Of a DNA stretch of 64,000 nt, positions 35,346 to 45,849 are shown piece after piece. A program made the translations under genes and the position numbers. The notes beneath the pieces are model-generated. The model was not told where the DNA came from and ran no database searches. It saw only the letters and a list, made by a program, of their open reading frames with translations. Origin of the DNA: Linepithema humile (Eukaryota; Arthropoda; Insecta; Hymenoptera; Formicidae); assembly GCF_040581485.1 (NCBI RefSeq), contig NC_090131.1, positions 24,006,532 through 24,070,531 of the forward strand, read 5' to 3'. Numbering within the stretch: the stretch's first letter is position 1; each line of letters starts with the position of its first letter.

Positions 35346-37300
35346 CCACATTTATTAGACCTGTCTTTATTTATCCTCAGACTTTAATACATATTAATTA
35401 CATCACATATTTACATTATCTTTAATATTTATCAACTCGGAAGTTGAATGCAAGGACAGCTAATTGTTCAACTGCAGATCAGGAAACGCTATTTACCTTC
35501 TTTCGCATGGCAGTGCATTAATAATGCTCTCAGTATGCTACTACGCAATTCGAAGTCCACTGCACTGCAAGGACAAGCACAGATGTAATTTTATACCATA
35601 AGTTTTCAGAGATAATTGCTACTTTAGCATTCTATTAATAAACTTTCTATTATAAATTACTAAATTATTTAAATTTTTAATAATTGAAATTAAACTCTCT
35701 TTAATCGTAACATTTACATTGCAGTATTATAATATAGCAAACAAGTGCAAAAGTTATGAAGAAACGAGCTCGGCCGTGATTGCGTGATTAATTGGCTCCA
35801 CGTTTGAGAAAACAGATAAGTCTCATACACATATAAAACTCACGTCAATGAAACAGATCGAACAGATTATCAATGTAACTTTTTATATTCAACGCTTTGA
35901 AATACAGGATATACTTGTTTCTCGTTTTCAATGTCTTCAAGTTTGCTTGCTTTTTTTCTGAAAATGGAAATTCTGAATTAGATAATGATACTTTATCTTA
36001 AACCGTGATCGATAAAAGGCTGTTTGGTCTAATTAACTTCATTCGCTAACTGCTATATTCAATAGCAACATATTAATTGCACCACAAATTATCGGAACAA
36101 GTTTCGCTTCTCCGCATTAGCATCATCTCGTTTTCTATCTCCCCCCCCCCCCCCCCCCGCCCAATATAATTTTTTACTTCTATATTTTTTACATTAGGGT
36201 AATTAAGATCATTATTTTTGACGTAAATTGTTTTGTGGCTATTATATTTGACCTTAACTTTTTATGCCTTGTATTTTACATACCATTAATATAATATATG
36301 ATAATATATTAATATAATAACTAAATAAAATATAAAAAATAATATAAAATATTATCAAATATAAAATATTATCCTTGACATAAACTTCTTTTGCTTTAAT
36401 TTGCTTTAATCATTCGAGGAAACTAAATTATGCACACAGCCATATTATAAAAAGTCTGAAAAAAATTAAGCCTTATCGATTATATTTTTTTTACATAATT
36501 GCAGGTCTGTCATGATTATTAAGAAATCATAGAATAAAAACATGTTACTTTTTATGATACTTTTTATATTACAGTTACATAAGTACAAATAACATATTGA
36601 TATTTCCTCGTCATTGTTGATGTAACATTGAGAAATATTGATAGAATGAGTATTCAGCAAAAATTACAGAAACGCAATTTTCTTATTAAAAAATAATTAG
36701 CCCGTCATTTATTTTTTCGCAATTTTTTAAAGCTGATATTACGATACATTTGAAATTTAACATTTTTTAAACAAAGTTATGTATTTACAGAAGTAATTTA
36801 AAATAAATGCAACATTTTAATTTTTAGAATACGTTTAAATTAATTTTTATTTACCACTGCACATATTGCACATCCGCAAGAAAAGTGACACGAGTAAAAA
36901 ATATCAAATTCTTCAGAAGAGAGGAAAGAAAGAATTGCGTTCATAATAATATTTCCTATTAATAATATTATGAACTGGTTTTTGTCTCAAATTCTGTCGC
37001 AAATTATAAATTGTCTGAAGTAAGCTTGATTTTACGGTAAATAGTTTCATATGTCTATGCTTGGTTAAACAATAACTTCAAAATTAATTATTTGCGACAG
37101 TATTAAACATAGCGGACTCACGCGTAAAGTATTTGAATTCAACTTCTATCATTTTTCCTGATTGAAGACTGAAAAACGACGTGGAATTCTCAAAACTGAT
37201 CTTAGAAATTTGGTATAAAAAATATGCGTTAATGACAATTTTGGGTAATCTGTACGTCCAATATCGATATAGTAGACGAAAAAACAGCAGAAAACGATTT
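35346..37300. other. Gene-free AT-rich stretch
   Basis: No exon supported. It contains a long poly-C run near 36140-36158 and AT-repetitive DNA near 36285-36370. The open frame on the minus strand at 37084-37341 has no domain and overlaps the start of the minisatellite. Confidence 0.55.
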
Positions 37301-37310
37301 TTAACAAATA

Positions 37311-37740
37311 TAGCTAGAGGCGATTTAACGTGTGCTAACAAATAAGAATAAGAAAAGGCAGAAGTAATCTACTGTGAGTTGGCAAATTTTAATATATATA
37401 ATTAGAGGCGATCTAATGTCAGCTGACAATTCATAATCAATATTGTCTGAGATAATTTATTTGTAAGCTAATAATTTGTGATATTGTCAGAAGCGATTTA
37501 TCATAAACTAATAATTTAGAAAAAAAAAAGTCAGAAGCGATCACACGTGAGCTGACAATTTTTAATAAATATAGCCAGAGGCGATCCTAACATGTGCTGG
37601 CAAATTAGAATAAATATTGCTAAAGGTAATTTATCTGCGTGAAGAGAATTTGTAATAAATACTGTCAGAGGCAATCTATCGTGAGTTGACAATTTTTAAT
37701 GAATAATGCCAGAGACAATGTGGACTGGCAATTTTTAAGA
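37311..37740 (+). repeat. Decayed minisatellite, unit about 45-60 bp
   Basis: At least seven copies of a motif resembling CAGAGGCGATCTA, then GTGAGCTGACAATTTTTAAT and AATAT, are spaced roughly 45-60 bp apart. Instances are near 37314, 37402, 37479, 37532, 37575, 37664 and 37709. Copies differ by substitutions and small indels, so the array is old. No open frame spans it. Confidence 0.75.
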
Positions 37741-38424
37741 AATATGTATTTCTTTTTATGTATTTCTTTTTAGCAATCCACTACACATATAGTCTGTTTA
37801 TGTTTTATCAGATAATTTATAAAGTTCGCACTCTTTTACTCGATTGAAATTTTATTGTATGGTTGTATGATATACATACGAGTCGAAATAGACTTATACA
37901 AGGTCTAATAGATATAAATTAAATATAATAAAATATTTTCTTTGAGAAATGTATATATATTTAATACTATACATACATCTAATTGAGAAAATGTTATATG
38001 CTTTCCTTATTTTTATTTTTATGTAATAAATACGTATGTAATACCTTGTACGTATACATGGACGCCGATAATATCAATGTTATTTTTAGTTCCATTGAAA
38101 TAATGGCGCTATTGCGTCGGAGTTCATCAGGCACTCTCCGCGATCTCCTTAAAATTGATTATGATGGAAGAAAAACCACTTGAAGTTAATAAAGTTAATA
38201 AAGTTTGAGTTACACAGTATATCAATTATTTTTTTCAATATTTTATTTTGAAATTTTTAAACGTGATACAATGTTTATTGATTTTCTGCAAAACAATTTA
38301 TTATCAACTCTTCTGAGTTTTCCTCAGTTATGCACACGAATGAGTTAGCACAAAAAAGTTAGCATAAAATTAAATTATTAAGTAAAAAAAATCTGATCAA
38401 GTGATATAATAGACAGATAGAGGG
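37741..38424. other. Gene-free stretch with relic of takeout 3' flank
   Basis: 38035-38135 resembles 45263-45355, the 3' flank of the intact takeout-type gene. Shared landmarks are GATAATATCAATGTTATTTTTAGT versus GATAATATCAATCTCATTTTTAGT and GTCGGAGTTCATCAGGC versus GAGTCGGCAGGC. This suggests a takeout-type gene once lay to the left and has been lost. No coding exon is supported. Confidence 0.5.
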
Positions 38425-38638
38425 ATATAAAAAAGATATATGTATATATTAACAAGATACATGTAAGCTTGAGTTTGTCGTTTAAATCAGTCTTGATTCG
38501 ATCAATTCGTCGATCAATTCAATCGTTTTTCTTTCAATCCTTTGTATACGTTTTACAAACATCTTTTTAGTGTGGACAATGTTTGTTAAAATTTTGATTT
38601 TTACATTTGTTACAACATATGTTACAGTAGTAATACAT
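38425..38638 (+). pseudogene. Orphan first exon of a takeout-type gene
   Basis: 38579-38638 (MFVKILIFTFVTTYVTVVIH) aligns with exon 1 of the intact takeout gene (MLVTVITFALFTTFVTAEI), and the upstream leader AATCAGTCTTGATTC matches it too. The donor has moved: GTGAGT follows 38638 and leaves phase 0, whereas exon 2 of the intact gene (43890) needs phase 1. It therefore cannot splice in frame to that gene. No own exon 2 or 3 is found. It is best read as a relic of a tandem copy; a non-coding alternative start is the other possibility. Confidence 0.65.
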
Positions 38639-40570
38639 GTGAGTGATTGACACATACTCGTTACTATCATAATGTACATACCATAAAAAACGTTTACACA
38701 TCTGATTGCAATTTAAAAAAATATATTAATAAAATTTAATTCATATAAATATATCACACTGAAAAATTTAATATTTTTTCTGAGTTAGTATTGACGTAGT
38801 GCTTTTGCTTAAAAATAAGTATATATTATATATTAAATTGACAGAATAAAAAGCTATTTTTCAACTTTCAAATCGGTATATAGTTTCGATTTTTAAGCTG
38901 TGTTAATTCTTATTGATACAACTCAAAAAAATATATTTAAAAAGGTGACAACGTATTATATATAAATGTAAATTCTGAAAATCTCTTAAAATATGTATAT
39001 TTTGATTATTAAATTAAAACATTTTTGCAAGAATACCATTTTACACTTTCTCTATTAAAAAAAAAAATTATATTTAAAGTGTGATCAATTAACTGTTTCA
39101 CAATTAAATGTTCTGCGTCGATTTATGAATTTGCAAGATACGTGCATTTTGATTATTAAGCTGCAATTTTTTTCACATAAGAATAATATTACAAATCTTT
39201 TTTCCGTAAAATAAAATAAAATTATATTTCAAAATTTGATTCATAAAATAAAATAAATATTTTATTTTTCTACGGAATACCACAAAATAAATATTTTTCT
39301 AAAATATTTGTTAAAATTGTTTCTAAAATATTTATTTTATTTTTCTACGGAATACCATTTTTTTGAATATCACTTTTGAATTTTTTGAGCTAATTGAGAA
39401 AATTATATTCTAAAAGCTTATAAAATTAAAAGATACAGTTTATGATAAACATGTGTATCGTAAATACGTGTCATAATAATAAAATAAATTGTTGTATGTG
39501 TTTGGTATAAGTTGAAAGATGGCCAATAATAATGTGCATTTTCGGCACATTATGCTTTTTTACTTCAAAAAATGCAACAATGCAAAAAATTGAAAAAAAA
39601 ACTTTTTTTTTTAGTTTGCGTTGCATTCTTGCCTATTTTAAAGTAAAAAAGCATAATATGCCAAAAATGCACATTATTATTGGTCATCTTTCAACTTATA
39701 TCAAACACTTACAACACAACTAATCTTCAAAATTTTTTTTTTTAATGCATATTGGAATGTCAGATGTCGAATGATATAAAGTTAAGACAATTGGAATAAA
39801 GTTAGTTGCATGTATTTATAATTAATGCTATCTTTTAGTAAAAAACGGAACGAACTTTCCGTTTAACTCAATACATTATTGATTTTTTTTTTTTTCAAAT
39901 AAATGTGCATTATTTTATATTAATAATTGTAACATTAAGTATTAAGTTTGCTCATTACAATGTACCTTGCAATATTGAAGTAAAACCTATTAACATACTC
40001 CATGCCGAGCCGGAATATTTTTGCATAACTTTTCAGTCAGACCGCATACACCATCGATGACTCATGCTGGCGCATTAATTATACAAGCCTGCAACATTTC
40101 AACTTGTTTTTGCATTCTGGAAAAGAAAAGTCGTTTCCTACGTGATTTTGTACGCTGAATCCGAATCCGGCAACGAACTTGCTCACATCAGGTTTTTAAG
40201 AAAAGTGAAGTTAAACATTTCTAAAACGAACATGTGCTATCTGGGATATTATATATATCACACATTTACAACATTTAATAAAAAAAAAAAAATTGTTTAC
40301 AAATCAAATATGTATGAAATAAATTCCGTTTTAAACATATTTTAATTATATTTAATTATACTGTCAATGTTAAATGAGTTGGTTGCTACGTTAAAAATAA
40401 GGATTATAATTAACTTATAACTCAAAATCAATTTACGCTTATTACAACATACACTTTGCGTTTATTACATCGAACGTGATGTAATCATTCATTTATGCGG
40501 AGTAAAATAGAAAAAGAACTTGATTATCCTCTAAGTTTACATATCATTACTGACGATTAATATATTCATC
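38639..40570. other. Gene-free AT-rich stretch with foldback element
   Basis: No exon is supported apart from the element listed separately at 39489-39720. A local direct repeat, TATTTTATTTTTCTACGGAATACCA, occurs near 39259-39283 and 39329-39353. Confidence 0.55.
39489..39720. mobile_element. MITE-like foldback element (about 230 bp)
   Basis: Left arm TTGTTGTATGTGTTTGGTAT through GATGGCCAATAATAATGTGC to AAGCATAATGTG-type sequence is mirrored by the right arm ending CAAACACTTACAACACAA. About 75-80 bp of near-perfect arm surrounds an A/T-run centre. The open frame across it is just the folded arms. No transposase is encoded, and I see no obvious target duplication. Confidence 0.7.
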
Positions 40571-40581
40571 TTGTGTACTAC

Positions 40582-40785
40582 TTAAATAAGTTGGTTATTC
40601 CGAACTAATGTCATGCCGTCGAAGCCTTCCAGTTCGTCTCTCGTCGCAGGGTCATCGAAACAGTTTTTAGTTGGTAAATAATCGGGAACCGTTATATCCG
40701 GTCTGATGATGCGAGGATCGATTGAATCCAACATTACCCCTCGCTACAGGACGGGGGAGAGCATCTTATAAAGATTTTTCCAACT
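40582..40785 (-). pseudogene. Unidentified C-terminal-like exon, possibly a gene fragment
   Basis: Read on the minus strand, a polypyrimidine tract and AG acceptor at 40786-40787 precede a frame that stays open to a TAA at 40582-40584, except for one TAG at 40744-40746. A second good acceptor (CCCCCGTCCTGTAG) ends at that TAG, so the true exon may be 40582-40743. The peptide looks like real protein rather than random AT-rich translation: MLDSIDPRIIRPDITVPDY, then CFDDPATRDELEGFDGMTL, ending VRNNQLI. I do not recognise the family. No partner exons are evident nearby, so it may be a relic or the last exon of a gene whose other exons I missed. Confidence 0.4.
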
Positions 40786-40860
40786 CTAAAAAAAAAGTTG
40801 GTTGTAAAAAAAAGTATTTTTATAATAAACATTTTATGTTGATATTACATAGGTTTTAAC

Positions 40861-40901
<41 letters not shown>

Positions 40902-41710
40902 ATTTGTATTTAATATAGCAAACATTTGTATTTTTAAATATTAAAAAATAATTTGTTTTACTCTTTAAAAAAATATAAACAAAAACGCTATACATTAAGT
41001 ATAAAAACACTGTTATACATATAATTTACAACAAAAAAATAATCTAAAAAATAGCATTAATTAACAAAATATAAAACGTTTAATTAAACTGATTATGATT
41101 CATTTTTATTGTTTGTTGTTATATCAAATCTTTTTCCATTAAATATTTTTTTGATAATGTAATAAAACATGTATTGTATATAAAACAACATTTTTATGAA
41201 CGACAATGTTTGTTTTATAACAAACAAATTTCATCAAAATTATTTTTTGCTTTAATGCTTCACAAGTTCATTATATTAATTAAAACAACACTATTTTGTA
41301 TTTTTATACATTCTTTTGATAGATGTATGTATTCCTTTTTTATTCTGAATTTAATGCTAATTTCTAATATTATTTCTTTTGTACATATATATATATCAAA
41401 GTTTTTTGTAACATGCGTGTACTTGATATTCTATTTTTAACTTATTTAAAAAAATTATTTTCTTAGATTAACTCTCTTAATATCGATGTAACAGTTACAT
41501 TTTTATAATATTTAAATCAATTTTTATTTGAATAACGTCTTTATTTGTAATGTATGTGTCGTATAGTTTATACAAAAAGTATAGTTTATTCTTTATTTAA
41601 ATGTTTTTATTTAATAACAAATATTTATATTTATTAACTCATATTTATCCGTAAAATTTACTTTGATCATCTTTTTTTCTTTTTTTTTAGTACAGAAATA
41701 TGATCATAAA
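40786..41710. other. Gene-free AT-rich stretch with (GA)n tract
   Basis: A (GA)n microsatellite lies at about 40863-40898. The open frame at 41174-41440 is AT-rich and has no domain. Nothing else is supported. Confidence 0.55.
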
Positions 41711-41857
41711 GCGGTATTCATAGTCCGTTCTTATATTTAAGATAGTCTTAAGTATTGTCTTAAAATTGAAAGTTATCAAATAAAAACTGTTTTGGTATTT
41801 TAAGGTAATGATGACGATTTAAGATCTGAAATATAAGAAACAACTATAAATACCGGC
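41711..41857. mobile_element. 147-bp MITE with 6-bp target duplication
   Basis: The left end GCGGTATTCATAGTCCG and right end CTATAAATACCGGC are inverted copies, continuing through CTTATATTTAAGAT and its complement. The hexamer CATAAA directly precedes the element (41705-41710) and directly follows it (41858-41863), as expected for a target-site duplication. The element sits only about 115 bp upstream of the takeout-gene TATA box. Confidence 0.75.
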
Positions 41858-41974
41858 CATAAATCTACAAAAAAAGAATCGGAATAAATTGCAACTAAAT
41901 TTCAAATACAAAAAATTTTATATTTCAAGTCATTAGAATAAAGATGGATTTCGTCATCGAAGGAGGATGAATCA

Positions 41975-42010
41975 TATATAAGCTAGATCAGTTGTCAGCT
42001 TAAGTCAGTC
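41975..42010 (+). promoter_or_regulatory. Core promoter of takeout-type gene: TATA box and initiator
   Basis: TATATAAG at 41975-41982 is followed by the arthropod initiator TCAGTC at 42005-42010. The A at 42007 lies 32 bp from the first T of the TATA box, the normal spacing. A second initiator-like TCAGTT at 41988 is too close to be used with this TATA box. The start codon is 81 bp further down. Confidence 0.65.
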
Positions 42011-42087
42011 TTGATTCACGTTCTTCACGTGGAACTTTCTTCATCGCTTTAGTAGACACTTGAAAAACGACTCTTTCAACGTAAAAA

Positions 42088-44676
42088 ATGTTAGTTACAG
42101 TTATAACGTTTGCGCTTTTTACAACATTTGTTACAGCGGAAATACGTAAGTAATTGAATTATGTTTTTATATATTATATATTATTGTATATTGTTATGAC
42201 AGATATTTTGCTATTACAATATATGTACAATTTTTTTTGCTCTCTTACTCATAAAAGAATTTGCATAAGACTTCGAAAAAATATTTAAAAAATAACATAC
42301 TAATAAAATATTTCTCGAAGTAGATTATTCATTTTAATCTGCAAGTATAATCTGTAATTAAATGTTGACTTTAACATCAATTTATTAATTGAATATTTAT
42401 GTGTTATGATACGATATGTAACATATTAAAGAGAACGTCTCATAAAGTATCCTTACAAGATCAATGCACAATAATGTGTATTATAAACTCGATTTGTTAT
42501 AAGTGTATTTCTCTGTTCAAAGTGACTCTGTTTAATGTTTTTTTATTATAAGTTACTTTATTACTGCTTTTACTCACAAAATATTATATTATCCCAGGTA
42601 GCACATGTTCATTTCAGAAACGTTTCACAAATGTTTTTTCGAAATGTTTTATAACGTTTTTTAAAAACGTTTCTTGTTGGTTAAAATGTCAATCCGAAAA
42701 ACATTAAGAGAAACATTATTTTTCCGACAAAAGACGTTTAAGAAACGATCAAATAAACGTTTTTTTCTTATACACGCGCGAAAAAAATGTATTTTTTCTT
42801 ACGGAATTAATAAAATAATGCGTTTATATATACAGAGTATTCCATTTTAAAAGACCCATTGGAATATCTTTTTAAAAAAGCGTTTTAGAAAAAAACGTTT
42901 TAAACAAAAGTTGTTGGGTTCCGAGGGGAACATCCAATGGTGACATTGGTTTAACCTACGGCAGTGCTCGGAATAGTTGAACATTTTAGCCGATTTCCGA
43001 TCTATACGCCTTCTATTCCACTAGGCCTATTCCACTAAAGATAAAAATAACAAATTTTTAATTTAAAAAAAATATATATACAGGGTGTCCGACAATTGCT
43101 GAATCACCTCTCGGGTGTAGTTAGAGCGGGTTAAACTCGCGCACTTAAACTCGCACGAATTGGCCGATTTTCTTTAATTAATTTCTCATTAGTTATTGCA
43201 AAAATCGCAAAACAGTAGAGGACTTTTCTACTCGGTTTAACCCGCTCTATCTACACACGAGAGGTGATTCAGCAATTGTCGGACACCCTGTATAAAAGAG
43301 ATTTTCTTAATTACATTTTCTTGGCCTTTTATGAGAATGAACAATTGATGCAATATAATGTAGATAGAAACCACTATTTTTAAAAAAACGCGTCAGCATT
43401 AGTACTTTATGGGTGACGTAGAAATCTATTGAAATATTTCCACTTAATAAATTTAAAAATAAAAATTTATTTTTAATAAATTTTAATAAATTTTTTTAAA
43501 TTTTAATAAATAAGGAGAAAAGCCCACTCATAATCAGATAGTGCCGCTCCTAACGCTCGGCGGCGCTGGCTCTAGCGGCTGCAGCGCGCGCGGTAAGAAG
43601 AGGAAAGGAGGCGTATACCACGGAAATCGGCTGAAATGTTCAACTAATTTCGAGCACTGACCTACACCTAAGTGCCAAGATCATATAAAGGTCAATTTTG
43701 TTTTTTCTTTAATGGAACACTCTGTATATGAATGTATTATTGTGTCTATATATATATATTATTATTATTATATCATAAAAATATTGCACACATTATTATA
43801 GATTCTATGTTATCGCAATTTTATTCTACCGATAGCTATTAGTTATTAGTTATTAGGAAATTGAGAAAAATGATTAAAATTAATTGCAGCTTCATACTTT
43901 CACGTATGCAACCGCAGAGATCCAAATCTTGATCAATGTATCATGAAGAGTGTTAATAATTTGAAGAGTAAGTTATGCAAAGGAATTCCGGAATTGGAAG
44001 TACCGCCGCTGGAACCATTGCGTCTTCCCAAACTAATCCTTTCCGAGACGAATAACATCAAATTATATATCGATGATTTAGAAGTATTAGGAATTTGCGG
44101 TTATACCTTGAACGACGTACATGTGGATCTTGACAAACTCACATTAAAACTCAATGCTACATTGAACAATATATTTTTCAATTCCACATATGATTTCGAT
44201 ATACGTATAATGGTGGCTATTGCTACCAAGGGACAGTTATCTTTTACTGCAAGTAAGTAAAATAATCGATTTTCCACCAGAATAAGACAAAATTATTTAA
44301 AAACTACGCATTTTAATATAAAAGATTGAAGACCCGTTTTTACATTGATATTATCTGATTGTGTTTTTTTGCAGATTATTTAAATCTGAATTTACTCTGC
44401 GATTTGAAAATGGCAACCAAAAGTGGCAAGAAATACTTATACATGTCAAAAGTAACGACAAATCTCGAAATCGAAGGTTTTAAAACTAAATTTGAAAACG
44501 ATAAATCAAACCAATTACAGGAAATTATTGCGAATTTTATAGGCAATAATGAGAAAGAAATTCTTACAACTTTTACGCCGGCGTTAGAAGAAGCTATTTC
44601 CAAATTTGTTCTCTCAACTGCTAACAATATAATGAAACATTTTACTTATGATGAGTTATTCCCCGACCGAACGTAA
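42088..44676 (+). CDS. Takeout / juvenile-hormone-binding-protein family, secreted
   Basis: Secreted carrier of small hydrophobic ligands in the takeout/JHBP family; members bind juvenile hormone or other lipophilic molecules in haemolymph, fat body or antennae. Exons: 42088-42145, 43890-44252 and 44375-44676, with phase-1 introns, giving 240 residues, normal for the family. Exon 1 is a signal peptide (MLVTVITFALFTTFVTAEI). The mature start reads PSYFHVCNRRDPNLDQCI and holds the two conserved cysteines of the family disulphide; VNNLKSKLCKGIPELEVPPLEPL follows in the usual place. The C-terminal part has NAL/IAN-type amphipathic strands and ends FTYDELFPDR, like other members. Intron 1 carries two nested miniature transposons. 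The specific ligand cannot be inferred. Confidence 0.93.
42833..43724. mobile_element. Miniature transposon with long inverted arms, interrupted by a second element
   Basis: The ends CAGAGTATTCCATT (42833) and AATGGAACACTCTG (to 43724) are inverted copies flanked by TA on both sides, as for TA-targeting Tc1/mariner-type MITEs. Inner arm segments also match: GCAGTGCTCGGAATAGTTGA with AGTTGAACATTTTAGCCGAT and TATACGCC on the left, and their complements near 43608-43674 on the right. Removing the nested 210-bp element leaves about 680 bp. No transposase is encoded. It lies within intron 1 of the takeout gene. Confidence 0.75.
43081..43290. mobile_element. 210-bp MITE, CAGGGTGTCC ends, TA target site
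   Basis: The termini CAGGGTGTCCGACAATTGCT and its exact complement form inverted repeats of about 56 bp with only about two or three mismatches. The element is bounded by TATA on the left and TATA on the right, a TA duplication typical of Tc1/mariner-mobilised MITEs. The near-identity of its arms compared with those of the host element at 42833-43724 shows it inserted later. Confidence 0.88.
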
Positions 44677-45849
44677 ATCAGCCTACAATTTTTACATCTA
44701 TTGGCATAGAATCATTGCGTATGTAATTATAGAATTTCTATACTTGGAGACGTTTTGCAACTCAAATGTAATCTTGTAACCAACCAAAGGAAGTGACAGA
44801 AGTATTTCCCTTCGATTTTGACAAGCTTTGAATATGTTGTAGAATAGCTCAAAATAACAGACACATTTTTTTATCTATTTTCTCCCATGTTTAGAGATTA
44901 AAATTCTACTGAAAGCTGAAGCAGTATATTTAGTTTTAAGAGAATATGATCAAAACTTTAAGAGATGTAAAAAAATGTTTCCAATAAAAATTTTATGAAC
45001 TTTATAACCGCATAGTTGGATTTTTAAGAAACCTTATATTTTTTAATTCACTCCCATTCCTTGTTATTATTTTTACAAATTTCAAAATTTTTGTAACGAC
45101 AAAAATGGTACGATTTTTTACGTTGAATTCAACTATATATAATTTTATTATGTTTCAAAATTGCATCTTTGAAAAACGAATCGGAAATATCGCACTATAT
45201 GCATCACTTTGCACGATGCATCGTTTATGCCGCGCTTGTGTCGCGCAATAGTCGATAAGAAATACGTATACGCAGACATTATGTCGATAATATCAATCTC
45301 ATTTTTAGTTTTATCTAAATGATAACGCTTTCGTGTTAGAGTCGGCAGGCGCATTTCTAGATTTCTTCATTTATCTCCGGGCCCCTTGGATAGTAACAAA
45401 AAATTATTCAGCTCTGTCGGTCTTTAATAAATTTTGTCTGCGATTATATACATATCTTTTTCTTGCTTTATATATTTAAAAATATTTCTAATTATAGAAT
45501 TTAAAGAAATTACAAGGAAAATGCAGAAAGCACAATTGAAAAAATCGACTCTGTCAAATATATGAAATAAATATTTCTATTTATTTACATATTATGTAAT
45601 TTTTTTTCTATTATTTTACAGACATAATTTTATTATATTCTTTTCTTAAATAGTTTTCTAGTTTAATAGGCATTTATTAAAAGTACAAATACAATATAAA
45701 AAATGATATGAAGGGAACATGTTAGATATTCATGTTATAAATTCGAAGGTGTAATTTAATGATTACTCTGACTATCTTAATCTTGTGTGTCAATAATGGT
45801 ATTGTAAAACTAATTAAAACACAATTGAATAATTTATATTTGTTAATCG
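44677..45849. other. Gene-free spacer, 3' flank of takeout gene
   Basis: No exon is supported. 45263-45355 is related to 38035-38135, a relic of the takeout tandem duplication. The minus-strand open frame over 45148-45354 is a shadow of this repeat and not a gene. Confidence 0.55.

Noticed and set aside
36138..36160. Long poly-C run
   Set aside because: A simple homopolymer with no flanking structure. Recorded as low complexity only.
42596..42900. CCCAGGTAGCACATG start and many AAACGTTT motifs suggesting another transposon
   Set aside because: Only one end is visible. I could not find a matching inverted end or target duplication, and the right side runs into the element at 42833.
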